DNA of 64,000 bases from an uncultured Hyphomicrobiales bacterium (GTDB lineage Bacteria > Pseudomonadota > Alphaproteobacteria > Rhizobiales > Rhizobiaceae): positions 1-64,000 of the forward strand of contig CALUBX010000001.1 in the NCBI GenBank assembly GCA_943914405.1, given 5' to 3'. Positions within the stretch are counted from its first letter, which is position 1, and the number at the start of each line of letters is the position of its first letter. A program made the translations under genes and the position numbers. Below are positions 54,332-64,000 of the stretch, piece by piece. The notes beneath the pieces were generated by a model. It saw only the letters and a list, made by a program, of their open reading frames with translations, did no database searches and had not been told where the DNA came from.

Positions 54332-54450
54332 GCTATCTCCTGTTGCAACTCCGCATTGTTTACCTTCGTGAATTTTCCGTTTTCGAGCATTTCATAGCTT
54401 CAGGAAGGATTGCTGTTCCGTGTCACGCACACCTTCCTCACCCTGTTCGA

Positions 54451-54645
54451 TCACTCTTTGGAGCGGGGGCCGAAGAGCGCTTTAACAACACGCGGACCGT
54501 ACCAGACGATGACAGCCAAAGCTGCGATCAACAACAGCGTGCCGACCATTTCGTAGACAGGAAAACCCACCGCGTCTCTTGAAACGAAGAGGGCCACCAC
54601 AACGCCTGCAGCAGACAGAATTGCTTGGGCTAGGATACGAACCAT
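54451..54645 (-). CDS. Small membrane protein
   Basis: A 64-aa protein with two hydrophobic helices (LAQAILSAAGVVVALFVS, 5-22; VGTLLLIAALAVIVWYGP, 34-51) and a basic C-terminus. Function unknown. It lies between the GGDEF and phosphoketolase genes on the same strand. Confidence 0.65.
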   Translation of the reverse strand: MVRILAQAILSAAGVVVALFVSRDAVGFPVYEMVGTLLLIAALAVIVWYGPRVVKALFGPRSKE

Positions 54646-54718
54646 AGGAAACGTCTCGAATTCTTGTCACAAACGTTCTGGAGCAGGGACAGGCTGGATG
54701 TTGTTCTACTGTCGAAAA

Positions 54719-57127
54719 CTAAGAACCGGATCGCCATGCCCAGTCCCTGATTTCTGGCATATCCTCGCCATGTTCACAGACATAGGCGAAATGCTCCTGC
54801 AGCTTGCCGCGCAGGCTTTCGACCACATGACCGGCCCTTTCCTTCAGGCCCGGCACGCGCTCGATCGCCTCGATGGCGAGGTGGTAGCGGTCGAGCTGGT
54901 TCAGCACCGTCATGTCGAAGGGCGTCGTGGTCGTGCCTTCCTCAACGAAACCTCGGACATGGATGTTCTGATGGTTGGTGCGTTTATAGGTCAGCCGGTG
55001 GATGAGGTAGGGGTAGCCGTGATAGGCGAAGATCACCGGCCGCTCGGTGGTGAACATCCGGTCGAAATCCTCGTCGGAAATCCCGTGCGGATGCTGATCC
55101 TTTGATTGCAGCGTCATCAGGTCGACGACGTTGACGACGCGAATCTTCAGGTCCGGGATCGCTTCTCTCAGAATGGATACCGCAGCCAGTGTTTCCATCG
55201 TCGGCACGTCGCCGGCGCATGCCATCACCACGTCAGGCGAGATCGTATCCTCTTCATTGCCAGCCCAGTCCCATATGCCGATACCGGCCTGGCAATGCTT
55301 GGCGGCATCCTCGATGCTGAGCCATTGCGGCTCCGGCTGCTTGCCGGCGACGATCACGTTGATCCGGTCCCAGGTTTTGAGGCAATGGTCGGCCACCCAC
55401 AGAAGCGTGTTGGCATCTGGCGGCAGGTAGATGCGCACCACGTCTGCCTTCTTGTTGGCGACGAGATCGACGAAGCCCGGATCCTGGTGGCTGAAGCCGT
55501 TATGGTCCTGCCGCCACACGTGCGAGGTGAGCAGGTAGTTGAGCGACGAGACCGGCTTTCTCCATTCTAGCTCGCGCGTCACCTTCAGCCACTTGGCATG
55601 CTGGTTGAACATGCTGTCGATGATGTGGATGAAGGCTTCGTAGCAGGAGAAGAAGCCGTGCCGGCCGGTCAGCAGGTAGCCTTCCAGCCATCCCTGGCAC
55701 AGATGCTCCGACAGCACTTCCATCACCCGCCCGTCGGGCGACAGATGTACGTCATAGGGTTCGATCTTCTCCATCCAAACGCGGTCGGTCACGTCGAACA
55801 CGGCACCCAGCCGGTTCGATTCCGTCTCGTCCGGGCCGAAGATGCGAAAATTCTTCTCCGTATCGTTGAGGGTCAGGATGTCCCGTAGATATTTCCCGAG
55901 GACTTCCGTCGTCTGCACCACGGTCTTGCCGGGCTCCGGCACATCGACCGCGTAGTCGGAAAGCGGCGGGCATTTCAATTCCTTGCGCAGCACCCCGCCA
56001 TTGGCATGCGGGTTGGCACCCATGCGGCGTTCGCCTTCCGGCGCCAGCGCCTTCAGTTCCGGCTTCAGCCCGCCAGCGAGGTCGAACAGATCTTCCGGAT
56101 CGTAGGAACGCATCCACTCTTCGAGGATCTTGCGGTGGTCTTCATTCTCCCGGCAATTGGCGACCGGCACCTGGTGCGAGCGCCAGAAACCCTCGACCTT
56201 CTTGCCGTCGACTTCCTTTGGCCCCGTCCAACCTTTCGGGCTGCGCAGCACGATCATCGGCCAGCGCGGCAGTTCGGCATAGGGCGTTCCACCCCCCTTT
56301 GAACTATGGCGAGCCTTGTCCTGGATAACCCGGATCGTATCCGTTGCCTTGTCCATTGCGCCTGCCATCAGCCGGTGCATCGCTTCCGGCTCATGGCCTT
56401 CGACGAAGATCGGCTCGTAGCCATAGCCTTCGAACAGTTTCTTGAGATCCTCGTCGGGAATGCGCGAAAGCAGCGTCGGATTGGCGATCTTGTAGCCGTT
56501 CAAATGCAGAATCGGCAGAACGGCACCGTCGCGGGCGGGGTTGAGAAACTTGTTGGAATGCCAGCTTGCGGCGAGCGGTCCGGTTTCCGCCTCACCGTCA
56601 CCCACCACGCAGGCGACGATCAGGTTCGGGTTGTCGAAGGCCGCGCCATACGCATGCACGAGTGCATAGCCGAGTTCGCCGCCTTCATGGATCGATCCGG
56701 GCGTTTCCGGTGCCGCATGGCTCGGAATGCCGCCGGGGAAGGAGAACTGCCGGAACAGCCTGTGCATGCCCTCGGCGTCTTCCGGAACCTCTGGATAGAT
56801 CTCGCTATAGATGCCCTCGAGCCAGGTATTGGCGACCATGCCTGGGCCGCCATGGCCCGGACCGCAAATATAGATGACGCTGAGGTTGCGCTTTTTGATC
56901 ACCCGGTTGAGATGCGCGTAGATGAAGTTCAGCCCCGGCGTTGTGCCCCAGTGGCCGAGCAGGCGCGGCTTGATATGCTGGGGCTGCAGCGGTTCGCGCA
57001 GGAGCGGATTATCGAGAAGATAGATCTGGCCGACCGATAGATAATTGGCGGCGCACCAGTAGCGATGGATTAGATTGATTTCTGCGGCGTCCAATGAGGC
57101 TGCCGTGTTGAAATTTTTTTGCTGCAT
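54719..57127 (-). CDS. xfp: Phosphoketolase
   Basis: An 802-aa thiamine-diphosphate enzyme that splits xylulose-5-phosphate or fructose-6-phosphate to acetyl phosphate and an aldose phosphate. Family signatures: [55 protein letters not shown] motif [11 protein letters not shown], and [16 protein letters not shown]. Length fits the family (about 800 aa). ATG behind GAGGG chosen over an upstream in-frame ATG. A perfect 18-bp palindrome lies 89 bp upstream. Confidence 0.96.
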   Translation of the reverse strand: MQQKNFNTAASLDAAEINLIHRYWCAANYLSVGQIYLLDNPLLREPLQPQHIKPRLLGHWGTTPGLNFIYAHLNRVIKKRNLSVIYICGPGHGGPGMVANTWLEGIYSEIYPEVPEDAEGMHRLFRQFSFPGGIPSHAAPETPGSIHEGGELGYALVHAYGAAFDNPNLIVACVVGDGEAETGPLAASWHSNKFLNPARDGAVLPILHLNGYKIANPTLLSRIPDEDLKKLFEGYGYEPIFVEGHEPEAMHRLMAGAMDKATDTIRVIQDKARHSSKGGGTPYAELPRWPMIVLRSPKGWTGPKEVDGKKVEGFWRSHQVPVANCRENEDHRKILEEWMRSYDPEDLFDLAGGLKPELKALAPEGERRMGANPHANGGVLRKELKCPPLSDYAVDVPEPGKTVVQTTEVLGKYLRDILTLNDTEKNFRIFGPDETESNRLGAVFDVTDRVWMEKIEPYDVHLSPDGRVMEVLSEHLCQGWLEGYLLTGRHGFFSCYEAFIHIIDSMFNQHAKWLKVTRELEWRKPVSSLNYLLTSHVWRQDHNGFSHQDPGFVDLVANKKADVVRIYLPPDANTLLWVADHCLKTWDRINVIVAGKQPEPQWLSIEDAAKHCQAGIGIWDWAGNEEDTISPDVVMACAGDVPTMETLAAVSILREAIPDLKIRVVNVVDLMTLQSKDQHPHGISDEDFDRMFTTERPVIFAYHGYPYLIHRLTYKRTNHQNIHVRGFVEEGTTTTPFDMTVLNQLDRYHLAIEAIERVPGLKERAGHVVESLRGKLQEHFAYVCEHGEDMPEIRDWAWRSGS

Positions 57128-57479
57128 ATTCCCGCCCTCAGCTCGCCCAAAGCACGCCAACAGTTTGGCTGACGTGGGAAAAACCAGCATCCCCTGAATC
57201 GACATGCTAATTCCAAGTCATCATGTGATGACTATCAGCGACCATATATCCGTTCATGTGGGATGATGGCAAGTGAAAATACAGAAACTATTGCGTTTAT
57301 TCGTTGACGACTGAGATTATTGTTGGTCATGGTGATGGGCACCCAGAATTTACTGAGTGATAGAAAGAAGTGAACTCTTGCGACGGCTGGAAGACATTGT
57401 CTCCCCAACGGAAATATTGCTGGACCGGCGGCTGCATGAGCTCATTGTCAGCAGGATGCCGGATTTCCGTCGTAGTTGA
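57128..57479. other. Upstream region of the phosphoketolase gene
   Basis: About 350 bases with no supported gene. 57206-57310 is AT-richer and contains the palindrome listed separately; the remainder up to the SDR remnant shows no signal I can name. Confidence 0.4.
57216..57233. promoter_or_regulatory. Perfect 18-bp palindrome upstream of phosphoketolase
   Basis: AGTCATCATGTGATGACT reads the same on both strands. It lies 89 bp before the xfp start on the minus strand, a good position for an operator of a dimeric regulator. Confidence 0.5.
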
Positions 57480-57668
57480 TCAGTCTTCCAGATGTCTGGC
57501 GTTGCCACCCATGGCCACACCACCGTCGACAGGTAGTGCATGGCCAATCACGTAGCTGCCAGCGTCCGATGCAAGCCACATCATTGCTTGAGCAACCTCG
57601 AGCCCAATACCGCTGGCTGCGCCAGTAATGGGTACAATATAGCCGCCAAAACCATAAGTGACGTTCAT
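57480..57668 (-). pseudogene. Short-chain dehydrogenase remnant with internal deletion
   Basis: A 62-aa frame that joins the start of an SDR (MNVTYGFGGYIVPITGAASGIGLEVAQA, the cofactor-binding TGxxxGIG) straight to its end (MMWLASDAGSYVIGHALPVDGG). Normal members have roughly 170-190 more residues between, including the YxxxK active site. The frame is kept open. Lies downstream of the RND-hydrolase operon. Confidence 0.75.
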
Positions 57669-57719
57669 TGCCCATTTTCCCTTCATCGTTAAAAGCCAAC
57701 GATACAACCTCGCTGACAG

Positions 57720-59027
57720 TCAGTAAGCGATCTGGCCATTGACTAGTCCTCCAGACGTCCCGGACAGTTCCTGTTGCAAGATCTTTCGCGCTTCTGGGCT
57801 GACCACCGACATCGGGGCCGCAACGACAGTTCTCGCCGCGGAGCCGGCCAGATTGACCGTACCGATTGCAGCCATCCCGACGTGATCGGCCAATGTCACC
57901 TGGCCGCCCTCGAGGGATTGTCCAGCCAGACGTTTCCCCAGGAGCCCGATGATTTCTGGACTATCGGCAAAGGCGTTGTGACCGAGGGCGTCCTTGGAAC
58001 GCACGGTGCTGGTATCGATCACTGTGATCCCAAGCTGTTTCAGCACGCCGGTATAAGGGGTGGTATCGACACCGCCGACACGGTTGACTCCACCGGAGAT
58101 CCATCTCGAAACCTCAAGCGCCCGGTCGCGCGTCGAGGCAAAAATGGTGAACTGCGGCCGCTTCGGCCCCATCTCTATGAGTTGACGGCGGAAGACGTCG
58201 ACATCGATATCGGGCGACGCCAGCACGACGTTGCGGACCTTCGCCGGGATCGTCTTTTCGCGCATCGCGATCCCGCGCAGAGCCTCGGCCGTCAGCCATG
58301 TCCCCATGGAATGGGCAAGGATCGTGATATCGCCGACGTCAGGGCTGCGGGCAGCCTGGATGATCAAATCCTCCAGGGCACGGCGTGAATAGTTCGTGCT
58401 TTCCTTGTCGTAGAGATAGCCAAGAACGCTGGCACGGGAGGGCCAGGTGAACAGGATCGGAGCGGCATCGGTTCCCGCGTCATGGGTGATCTGGGCAAAA
58501 CGAAAGACAGCATCTGCATAGGTGTTGTTGAAGCCATGCACGAAGATGATCACCTGCCGCTTTGCATTACGGTTCTTGCGAAACCAGTTGAGCGCCTGAT
58601 GCTCTGAGCTGACCTTCTCGTCCTTGAGCACGGCGAACTCTTTCTCAGGGTTCGGGGGCACGCGCTTCGGCCACTGGACCTCCCCGACCTTCCGCGCCTC
58701 ATCCGGCGGGATGGAAACGGTGAGGTTGTTGAGCGAGATCGCCGTTCCGCGCTCTCCGGAATAAAGCTCGCCGGGATCTGCGGCGGGTTTTCGGGTGGTC
58801 GCGACCAGCATGTCGACGCGGCTTGTGTCGTTCGTCGTCAACGCCACGGGCTGAAGGACATTCTCCGGCCGGCCCGCGCAGCCGCTGAGCATGGAAAGAA
58901 GGAGGGGAAACAATACGATGCGCCCTCGCCATGAGCGCGAATTGCGTGAGCAGGCTTTTCGGGCGGCAACGGCATTCATTGACGAAAGCCGTCGTAGCGA
59001 TGACGTGTAGTCAATTGTGTTCGACAT
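57720..59027 (-). CDS. Lipoprotein alpha/beta hydrolase (DUF900)
   Basis: A 435-aa exported protein: basic N-terminus, hydrophobic segment ending in lipobox LSGC (about 47-50), then a DUF900 hydrolase with IIFVHGFNNTYADAVFR, LFTWPSRASVLGYLYDKES, nucleophile elbow LAHSMGTWL, and downstream His (LGHNAF). Starts 17 bp before the end of the RND gene, so likely the same operon. Substrate unknown. Confidence 0.88.
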   Translation of the reverse strand: MSNTIDYTSSLRRLSSMNAVAARKACSRNSRSWRGRIVLFPLLLSMLSGCAGRPENVLQPVALTTNDTSRVDMLVATTRKPAADPGELYSGERGTAISLNNLTVSIPPDEARKVGEVQWPKRVPPNPEKEFAVLKDEKVSSEHQALNWFRKNRNAKRQVIIFVHGFNNTYADAVFRFAQITHDAGTDAAPILFTWPSRASVLGYLYDKESTNYSRRALEDLIIQAARSPDVGDITILAHSMGTWLTAEALRGIAMREKTIPAKVRNVVLASPDIDVDVFRRQLIEMGPKRPQFTIFASTRDRALEVSRWISGGVNRVGGVDTTPYTGVLKQLGITVIDTSTVRSKDALGHNAFADSPEIIGLLGKRLAGQSLEGGQVTLADHVGMAAIGTVNLAGSAARTVVAAPMSVVSPEARKILQQELSGTSGGLVNGQIAY

Positions 59028-62000
59028 CGCGGGGAATCCTGAACCAGGTTACGTAGAGAGCGGGAAGGAACAGCAGGGTCAGGACGGTTCCGACGACGAT
59101 GCCGCCCATCATGGCGTAGGCCATCGGTCCCCAGAACACCTCTCTTGAGATGGGGATCAACGCCAGCGTCGCCGCGGCGGCCGTCAGCATGATCGGTCGC
59201 ATCCGATGCTCCGTCGCCTCGACGACGGCCTGCCACGGAGGGGTCCCTGCCTTGCGCAGGTCTTCGATCTGGACGATCAGGATGACCGAGTTTCGGATGA
59301 GGATACCGATCAGGGCAAGCACGCCGAGGATTGCGACGAAACCTAATGGCGCTCGACTCAGAACGAGCACAGCGACGACACCGATCAAGGCGAGCGGGGC
59401 GACCGAGAAGACGAGGAGCAATCTATGGAAGCTTTGAAGTTGCGTCATCAGAAGCGTCGTCATGACGAAAATCATGACCGGCACCACATTGATAATCGGC
59501 GCCTGGGACTTGGAGCTCTCCTCGACCGTACCGCCGACGGCGATATCGTATCCCGGTTCCAAAGAGGCTTTCAGTTCTTCTATCTTCGGGTCGAGCTGCC
59601 GAACTATCGTCGCAGGCTGCATCGTGTCCCTTATACCGGCCTTGATCGTGATCGTCGGTATCCGGTTGCGTCGCCAGATCGTCGGTTGCTCCAGGTCGTA
59701 ATCGAATTTGGCGACGGAGGAGAGCGGGATGGACTTCCCGCTGGCGCTTGGCAGTTGGAGATCGAGCAGACTGTCAATAGAGGCGCGTTCTTGTGCCTCC
59801 GCCCGTCCGACAACGTTGATCAGATAGATCGCATCGCGGACCTGCGTCACGGTCGCGCCCTGGACGATGCCGTTCAGCGCCGTTGCGATATCCTCGGAAG
59901 AAACACCGAGCTGCCGGGCCTTGTCCTGGAGAACGTCGACCTTCACTACCCGTGCAGGCTCATTCCAGTCGAAGACGAGGCCGGTCAGAGAAGAATCGGA
60001 CATCACGATCCCGGCAGTTTTTTGCGCTAACTCGCGCACTTTCTGAATATCCGGGCCAGAAATTCGGTACTGGACCGGCTTGCCGACCGGCGGACCGAAG
60101 TCCAGCGTCTTGACGAAAGCGTCGGTGCCCGGAAAAGTCTTCAGCAAATAAGCCTGCAAGTCGGCCCTGAGCCGGTCGCGGACCTCAAGACCCTTCGAGA
60201 CGATGACGATCTGGCCGAAGGTGGGATCGTCGGGCTGGACGTCGAAGGACAGAATGAAGCGCGGGGCACCCCTACCGACATAGCTCGACCAGTGATCGAT
60301 GTCGGGATTGCCGGCGAGCTTCTCCCGCTCGAATTGCGCCATCTGCCGGTTCGTCTCGGCCATGGAACTGTTTTGCGGCAGGTTCCAGTCGATGATCAAC
60401 TCCGGACGGTCGGACGCGGGAAAGAATTGCTGCTGAACCAGCGACATCCCGGCAACGGACAGGCCAAACGCGGCGACTGTCACGATGATGGTCGTCCAGC
60501 GAAAGCGAAGGCAGAGCTGAAGCAGCCATGAGAAGGCTGCTCCCATACGGCTCTTGTGCTCCTCGTGCTTTTTCATTGTCTTCGGCAGGATCGTCACGCC
60601 CAGCAGAGGGGTGAACAGAACGGCGACGATCCAGGACACGGTCAGCGAAACCGCCAGTACGACGAAAAGCGTGAAGGTGAATTCGCCGGCGCTGCTGTTG
60701 TTGAAACCGATCGGCAGGAACCCTGCGACGGTGACCAGCGTGCCGGTCAGCATCGGAAAGGCAGTCGATATGTAGACATGGGTCGCGGCCTTGCGCAGAG
60801 TGTCACCGACCTCCAGGCGGGCCACCATCATTTCGACGGCGATCATTGCATCGTCGACCAGAAGGCCGAGCGCGATAATGAGGGCGCCGAGCGAGATACG
60901 CTGCAGCGAAATACCGGAATACTGCATCACCATGAAGGTGATGGCGAGCACCAGCGGGATGGAGATCGCCACGACCAGCCCGGCGCGCAGGCCAAGGCTG
61001 ATGAAGCTGATGGCGAGCACGATGGCGACAGCCTCGAACAAAGCTCTGGTAAAGCCGGAAACGGCTTCGTCGACCACGGCCGGTTGATCTGAGACATGAT
61101 CGACGGACACGCCGAGCGGCAGATCCTGCACGATGCGCTCCATCATCTCGTCGAGAGCGTGACCAAATTCGAGTAGATTGCCACCGGCCTTCATTCCGAT
61201 TGCAAGCCCGATCGCCGGCTTGCCATTGAACCGGAACAGCGACGATGGAGGATCGACGTAACCACGTTTGACGGTTGCAACATCCGTCAGCGGAAAAAAG
61301 CGATCGTTGACGCGCAGGTTGATCGCCCGGAGGCTGTCTTCGGAGATGAAGCGGCCACCGACGCGCAGAGCGATGCGCTCCGGCCCGGCGTCGATGAAGC
61401 CCGATTGGGTGACGGCATTCTGCTTTTGCAGGGTTTCGACGATGTCGGACTGATTGATTCCAAGCGCTGCGATCTTGCGGGTGGAGAACTCCAGATAGAT
61501 CACCTCGTCCTGGGCGCCAATGATGTCGACCTTGCCAACATTCGGCACTGTCAGGACCTTGGTGCGGGCATCCTCGACGAGATCGCGCAACTGCCTCTGA
61601 TTCAAGCCGTCGGCGGTGAAGGCAAAGATGTTTCCGTAAACATCGCCGAATTGATCGTTGAAGAAGGGGCCGACGACGCCTGACGGAAACTGCTGCTGGA
61701 TGTCGCCAATCATGTTGCGGACGCGCTGCCAGGTCGCTGGGACATTGCGCGCCTTGGTGGTCGGAAGAAGATCAACGAAGATCGTGGTCTTGCCGGCGGT
61801 CGTGAGGCTCCGCGTCCGATCGAGGCTGTCGAGCTCCTGAAGCTTTTTCTCGATGCGATCGGTGACCTGCTGGGTGACCTCTTCGGCCGAAGCGCCCGGC
61901 CATTGCGCCTGGATCACCATCGTCTTGATAGTAAAAGACGGATCCTCCTCGCGTCCAAGGTTGAGGTAAGCGTACATGCCAGCGACCGCGAAGGCGATCA

Positions 62001-62061
62001 TGAAATACCAGACGAAGGAACGATGTTCGAGCGCCCAGTCCGATAGATTGAAATTCTTCAT
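59011..62061 (-). CDS. RND efflux transporter, inner membrane pump
   Basis: A 1016-aa AcrB/MexB-class protein: start FNLSDWALEHRSFVWYFMIAFAV (TM1), large periplasmic loops, LRAGLVVAISIPLVLAITFMVM and GALIIALGLLVDDAMIAVEMM (TM4 with the proton-relay Asp pair), and a second half with TMs near 870-1000. Shorter than AcrB (1049 aa) and closer to the cation/organic-acid or multidrug RND subfamily seen in rhizobia. Exports drugs or metabolites with proton antiport. ATGA overlap with the upstream adaptor gene. Confidence 0.95.
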   Translation of the reverse strand: MKNFNLSDWALEHRSFVWYFMIAFAVAGMYAYLNLGREEDPSFTIKTMVIQAQWPGASAEEVTQQVTDRIEKKLQELDSLDRTRSLTTAGKTTIFVDLLPTTKARNVPATWQRVRNMIGDIQQQFPSGVVGPFFNDQFGDVYGNIFAFTADGLNQRQLRDLVEDARTKVLTVPNVGKVDIIGAQDEVIYLEFSTRKIAALGINQSDIVETLQKQNAVTQSGFIDAGPERIALRVGGRFISEDSLRAINLRVNDRFFPLTDVATVKRGYVDPPSSLFRFNGKPAIGLAIGMKAGGNLLEFGHALDEMMERIVQDLPLGVSVDHVSDQPAVVDEAVSGFTRALFEAVAIVLAISFISLGLRAGLVVAISIPLVLAITFMVMQYSGISLQRISLGALIIALGLLVDDAMIAVEMMVARLEVGDTLRKAATHVYISTAFPMLTGTLVTVAGFLPIGFNNSSAGEFTFTLFVVLAVSLTVSWIVAVLFTPLLGVTILPKTMKKHEEHKSRMGAAFSWLLQLCLRFRWTTIIVTVAAFGLSVAGMSLVQQQFFPASDRPELIIDWNLPQNSSMAETNRQMAQFEREKLAGNPDIDHWSSYVGRGAPRFILSFDVQPDDPTFGQIVIVSKGLEVRDRLRADLQAYLLKTFPGTDAFVKTLDFGPPVGKPVQYRISGPDIQKVRELAQKTAGIVMSDSSLTGLVFDWNEPARVVKVDVLQDKARQLGVSSEDIATALNGIVQGATVTQVRDAIYLINVVGRAEAQERASIDSLLDLQLPSASGKSIPLSSVAKFDYDLEQPTIWRRNRIPTITIKAGIRDTMQPATIVRQLDPKIEELKASLEPGYDIAVGGTVEESSKSQAPIINVVPVMIFVMTTLLMTQLQSFHRLLLVFSVAPLALIGVVAVLVLSRAPLGFVAILGVLALIGILIRNSVILIVQIEDLRKAGTPPWQAVVEATEHRMRPIMLTAAAATLALIPISREVFWGPMAYAMMGGIVVGTVLTLLFLPALYVTWFRIPRDVEHN

Positions 62062-63149
62062 GGGCGCATCTCCTGTCCTGGCCTTATCTTCTGTCCCTCC
62101 TGAAGTTCACTGACTCCTGCAACCACGACTCTTTCTTCCGCGGTCAGTCCCGATTTGACCCGTACAAGTGGGTTCTCCGGCCCGGTTTGTTCCAGGACAA
62201 CCGTACGCGACGACACGCTCAGGGTATTCGGATCGATCACCCAAACACTAGGGACGCCATTCTTCTCCACGATTGCCGAGCGGGGCACTTCCACGGCTTG
62301 GATGCGTTGGCGCTCCGTGAACGTGGCGGTCACGACCGCACCGAAGCGGAAGACCTCGGGGGGCTTTTCCAGGGCGATTTTCACCCTGTAGGTTCGGGTG
62401 TCCGCGTCCGCCTGCGGAGCGATCTCCCGGACCTGTCCGGATGTCCGCAAGCTGCCATCGAGCTGCAGCGCAACGTCTACATGGTTGGACGAAGTGATAG
62501 ACGAAACCTGCGCCTCGGGCACGTCTATGATGACATCGCGCTGATCGAGCCGCGCGAGTTTCAGGACGGCTTGTCCGGCTGTAACGGTCTGGCCCACTTC
62601 AACGGAGGTTGAGGTGATCACGCCGTCGAACTCCGCCTCTAACCGAGCATAGCCAAGCTGCTCCCGGGTCTTGGCCAGATTGGCTTGCGCTTTCGCGACA
62701 TTCGCCTGTGCCGACTTGAGCCCCTGTTCGGCAAGTTCGAGGTCGGCAACGCTGGCGGTGTTAGTCGCAGCGAGCATGCGTTTGCGTTGCTCGTTAATCA
62801 CGGCGTTCTCGAGTTGGGCATTCGCATTTCTGAGATCGGCTTGCGCGCTGATCACGGCGAGCTGCAATGTGAGCGGATCGATCTCCGCGAGAATGTCGCC
62901 CTTCCTGACGATGTCGCCTGTCTCAACCTGTCGCGCGATAACACGGCCAAGAACCCGGAATGCGAGTTCGGTCTCCACCCGCGGCTGAACGACACCGGCA
63001 AAACTCAAGGCTTGGGAACGACCGGCTGTCACGTCCATCCAGACTACGGGTCGCGGTGGCGTGTTTTCCGCTGCAGCGGGCTGGTAGGGTAAGGACCAGA
63101 CGATGACTGTTGCGATATAGAGCATAGTAGCTGGGGACGGGCGCTTCAT
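62058..63149 (-). CDS. RND periplasmic adaptor subunit (second)
   Basis: A 363-aa membrane-fusion protein: N-terminal signal segment (about 1-28), lipoyl-like part (RVIARQVETGDIVRKGDILAEIDPLTL), a long helical hairpin (about 75-170) and beta barrel (TRTYRVKIALE). Links the pump to an outer membrane channel. Starts 1 nt after the preceding adaptor gene. Confidence 0.93.
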   Translation of the reverse strand: MKRPSPATMLYIATVIVWSLPYQPAAAENTPPRPVVWMDVTAGRSQALSFAGVVQPRVETELAFRVLGRVIARQVETGDIVRKGDILAEIDPLTLQLAVISAQADLRNANAQLENAVINEQRKRMLAATNTASVADLELAEQGLKSAQANVAKAQANLAKTREQLGYARLEAEFDGVITSTSVEVGQTVTAGQAVLKLARLDQRDVIIDVPEAQVSSITSSNHVDVALQLDGSLRTSGQVREIAPQADADTRTYRVKIALEKPPEVFRFGAVVTATFTERQRIQAVEVPRSAIVEKNGVPSVWVIDPNTLSVSSRTVVLEQTGPENPLVRVKSGLTAEERVVVAGVSELQEGQKIRPGQEMRP

Positions 63150-63150
63150 C

Positions 63151-63999
63151 TCAGTTACCCTCCCAGTTCACGACCTGGTCGGGCCGAAGGAACTTGCCGC
63201 CTTCCGTGACAACCAGTTCCTGTGCGGAGACCCCCTTTGCGGCAGTGAATTCGCCTGCGCGGTAACTTGCTACAGTGATCGGGCGAAGTGCGACGGTGCG
63301 CTTGGCCGCATCCACGATCCAAACTGCGGGCTTCCCGTCAGCCGACGCCATCGCGCTCCACGGCAATGTGATCGCAGCCTCTTGAGACGCTTGAAAAGTG
63401 CCGATCACGGGAGTTCCAAGGGACCATTGGACATTGTCGGGAAGTGCCAATTTCACGCGGATCGTTCCGGTCGTCGTATCGATGACCGGCGCGACCTCTC
63501 TCACTTTTGCAGGGATACCACCGCCAGGATTCGAGACTGGCACCACGGTCGCCTCATCGCCCGGTGGCCCGGCCAGGAAAAATGCCTCGAAGACATCGAA
63601 GACCGCATCACGGGGACCATCATGGGCGAGCGTGAAGGCAGGCTGTGCCGCTGATACGACCTGCCCAACCTCGATGCTGCGCGCAGTGATGATGCCGTCA
63701 GCATTGGCTTTGAGTTCGGTGTGGGAGAGTGCGTCGCGAGTGATCGCCAGGGACGCTTTGGCGGACTCCAGCGACCCTTCTGCCGTCGCCAATTCCTCTT
63801 TCGCCTGATCGTAGGTCGACTGGGCGATTGCGCGTGTCTCCACCAATGTCTGATAGCGCTGAAAGGCGAGTTTCTTTTGATTGAGTGTCGCTTGCGCCGC
63901 CAGAAGACCAGCCTCAGCCGACTCCACGTCGGCGCGTTGCTCGGTGTCATCGATCCGAGCCAGAACATCTCCGGCGTGCACATGTGAACCGATATCCAC
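63151..63999 (-). CDS. RND periplasmic adaptor subunit (first), 5' end outside window
   Basis: At least 282 aa of another membrane-fusion protein, lacking its N-terminus because the gene runs past the right edge. Lipoyl-like DIGSHVHAGDVLARIDDTEQ, helical hairpin with ARAIAQSTYDQAKEELATAEGS, and barrel TTGTIRVKLALPDN. Two different adaptors for one pump is a recurring layout in rhizobia; the two may form a heteromeric adaptor. Confidence 0.9.
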   Translation of the reverse strand: MDIGSHVHAGDVLARIDDTEQRADVESAEAGLLAAQATLNQKKLAFQRYQTLVETRAIAQSTYDQAKEELATAEGSLESAKASLAITRDALSHTELKANADGIITARSIEVGQVVSAAQPAFTLAHDGPRDAVFDVFEAFFLAGPPGDEATVVPVSNPGGGIPAKVREVAPVIDTTTGTIRVKLALPDNVQWSLGTPVIGTFQASQEAAITLPWSAMASADGKPAVWIVDAAKRTVALRPITVASYRAGEFTAAKGVSAQELVVTEGGKFLRPDQVVNWEGN

Positions 64000-64000
64000 C

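Overview
The window comes from an alphaproteobacterium, most likely Hyphomicrobiales (a Rhizobium/Agrobacterium/Mesorhizobium/Ochrobactrum-type organism). The evidence is high GC, the initiator tRNA type at the left edge, and a gene set typical of integrative conjugative elements (ICEs) in these bacteria: DUF932, a ParB-like protein, a strawberry-notch helicase, Toprim, DUF2493, SSB, RepA-ParA, DUF2840, a TraF-type peptidase, DUF736, a DUF3363 relaxase, TraG, a full trb set and DUF2274.

Layout. (1) 1-1.8 kb: the 3' part of a tRNA-fMet with a large serine recombinase reading toward it. The recombinase stop codon lies in the tRNA anticodon, and degenerate copies of the tRNA 3' end (att-like) lie inside the recombinase 3' end. 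(2) 2.2-6.4 kb: one tightly coupled four-gene cassette, a VapB/VapC-like toxin-antitoxin pair followed by SIR2 and HerA, probably anti-phage defence. (3) 6.5-8.35 kb: a minus-strand pair, a HEPN-like protein (RNAVVH) and an unknown 435-aa protein, a candidate uncharacterised system. (4) 8.7-12.2 kb: DUF932 and a ParB-like protein, each behind a related stem-loop leader. (5) 12.3-15.5 kb: accessory genes (SEC-C protein, small protein, bacterial ESCO-like zinc finger/acetyltransferase, alpha/beta hydrolase). (6) 15.7-26.1 kb: a methyltransferase-helicase (strawberry-notch type) gene split by a 6.1-kb element with about 148-bp inverted repeats. This element carries three tyrosine recombinases (a recombinase-in-trio, RIT, layout; the middle gene is internally deleted) and a primase-helicase cargo gene of the TOTE AEP type. 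(7) 26.1-32.8 kb: Toprim, DUF2493, membrane protein, SSB, small regulators, a frameshifted DUF6499/DUF2285 gene and an AlpA-like HTH. (8) 32.8-37.9 kb: a coupled repA-parA-methylase-RHH-DUF2840-traF chain, then DUF736 and a lytic transglycosylase. (9) 38.1-52.2 kb: relaxase, TraG, RHH protein, trbBCDEJKLFGI, DUF2274. (10) 52.2-64 kb: LysR regulator, PAS-GGDEF protein, small membrane protein, phosphoketolase, SDR remnant, lipoprotein hydrolase, and an RND efflux operon with two adaptors (the first runs off the right edge).

How it fits together: the serine recombinase probably integrates the element at tRNA-fMet. RepA/ParA and the ParB-like protein probably support maintenance of the excised form. 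The relaxase, TraG and Trb proteins make the DNA-processing and type IV secretion machinery. Defence and cargo genes sit between these modules. No second copy of the tRNA-end repeat is seen at the right side, so the element may continue past 64 kb, or the metabolic and efflux genes may be chromosomal.
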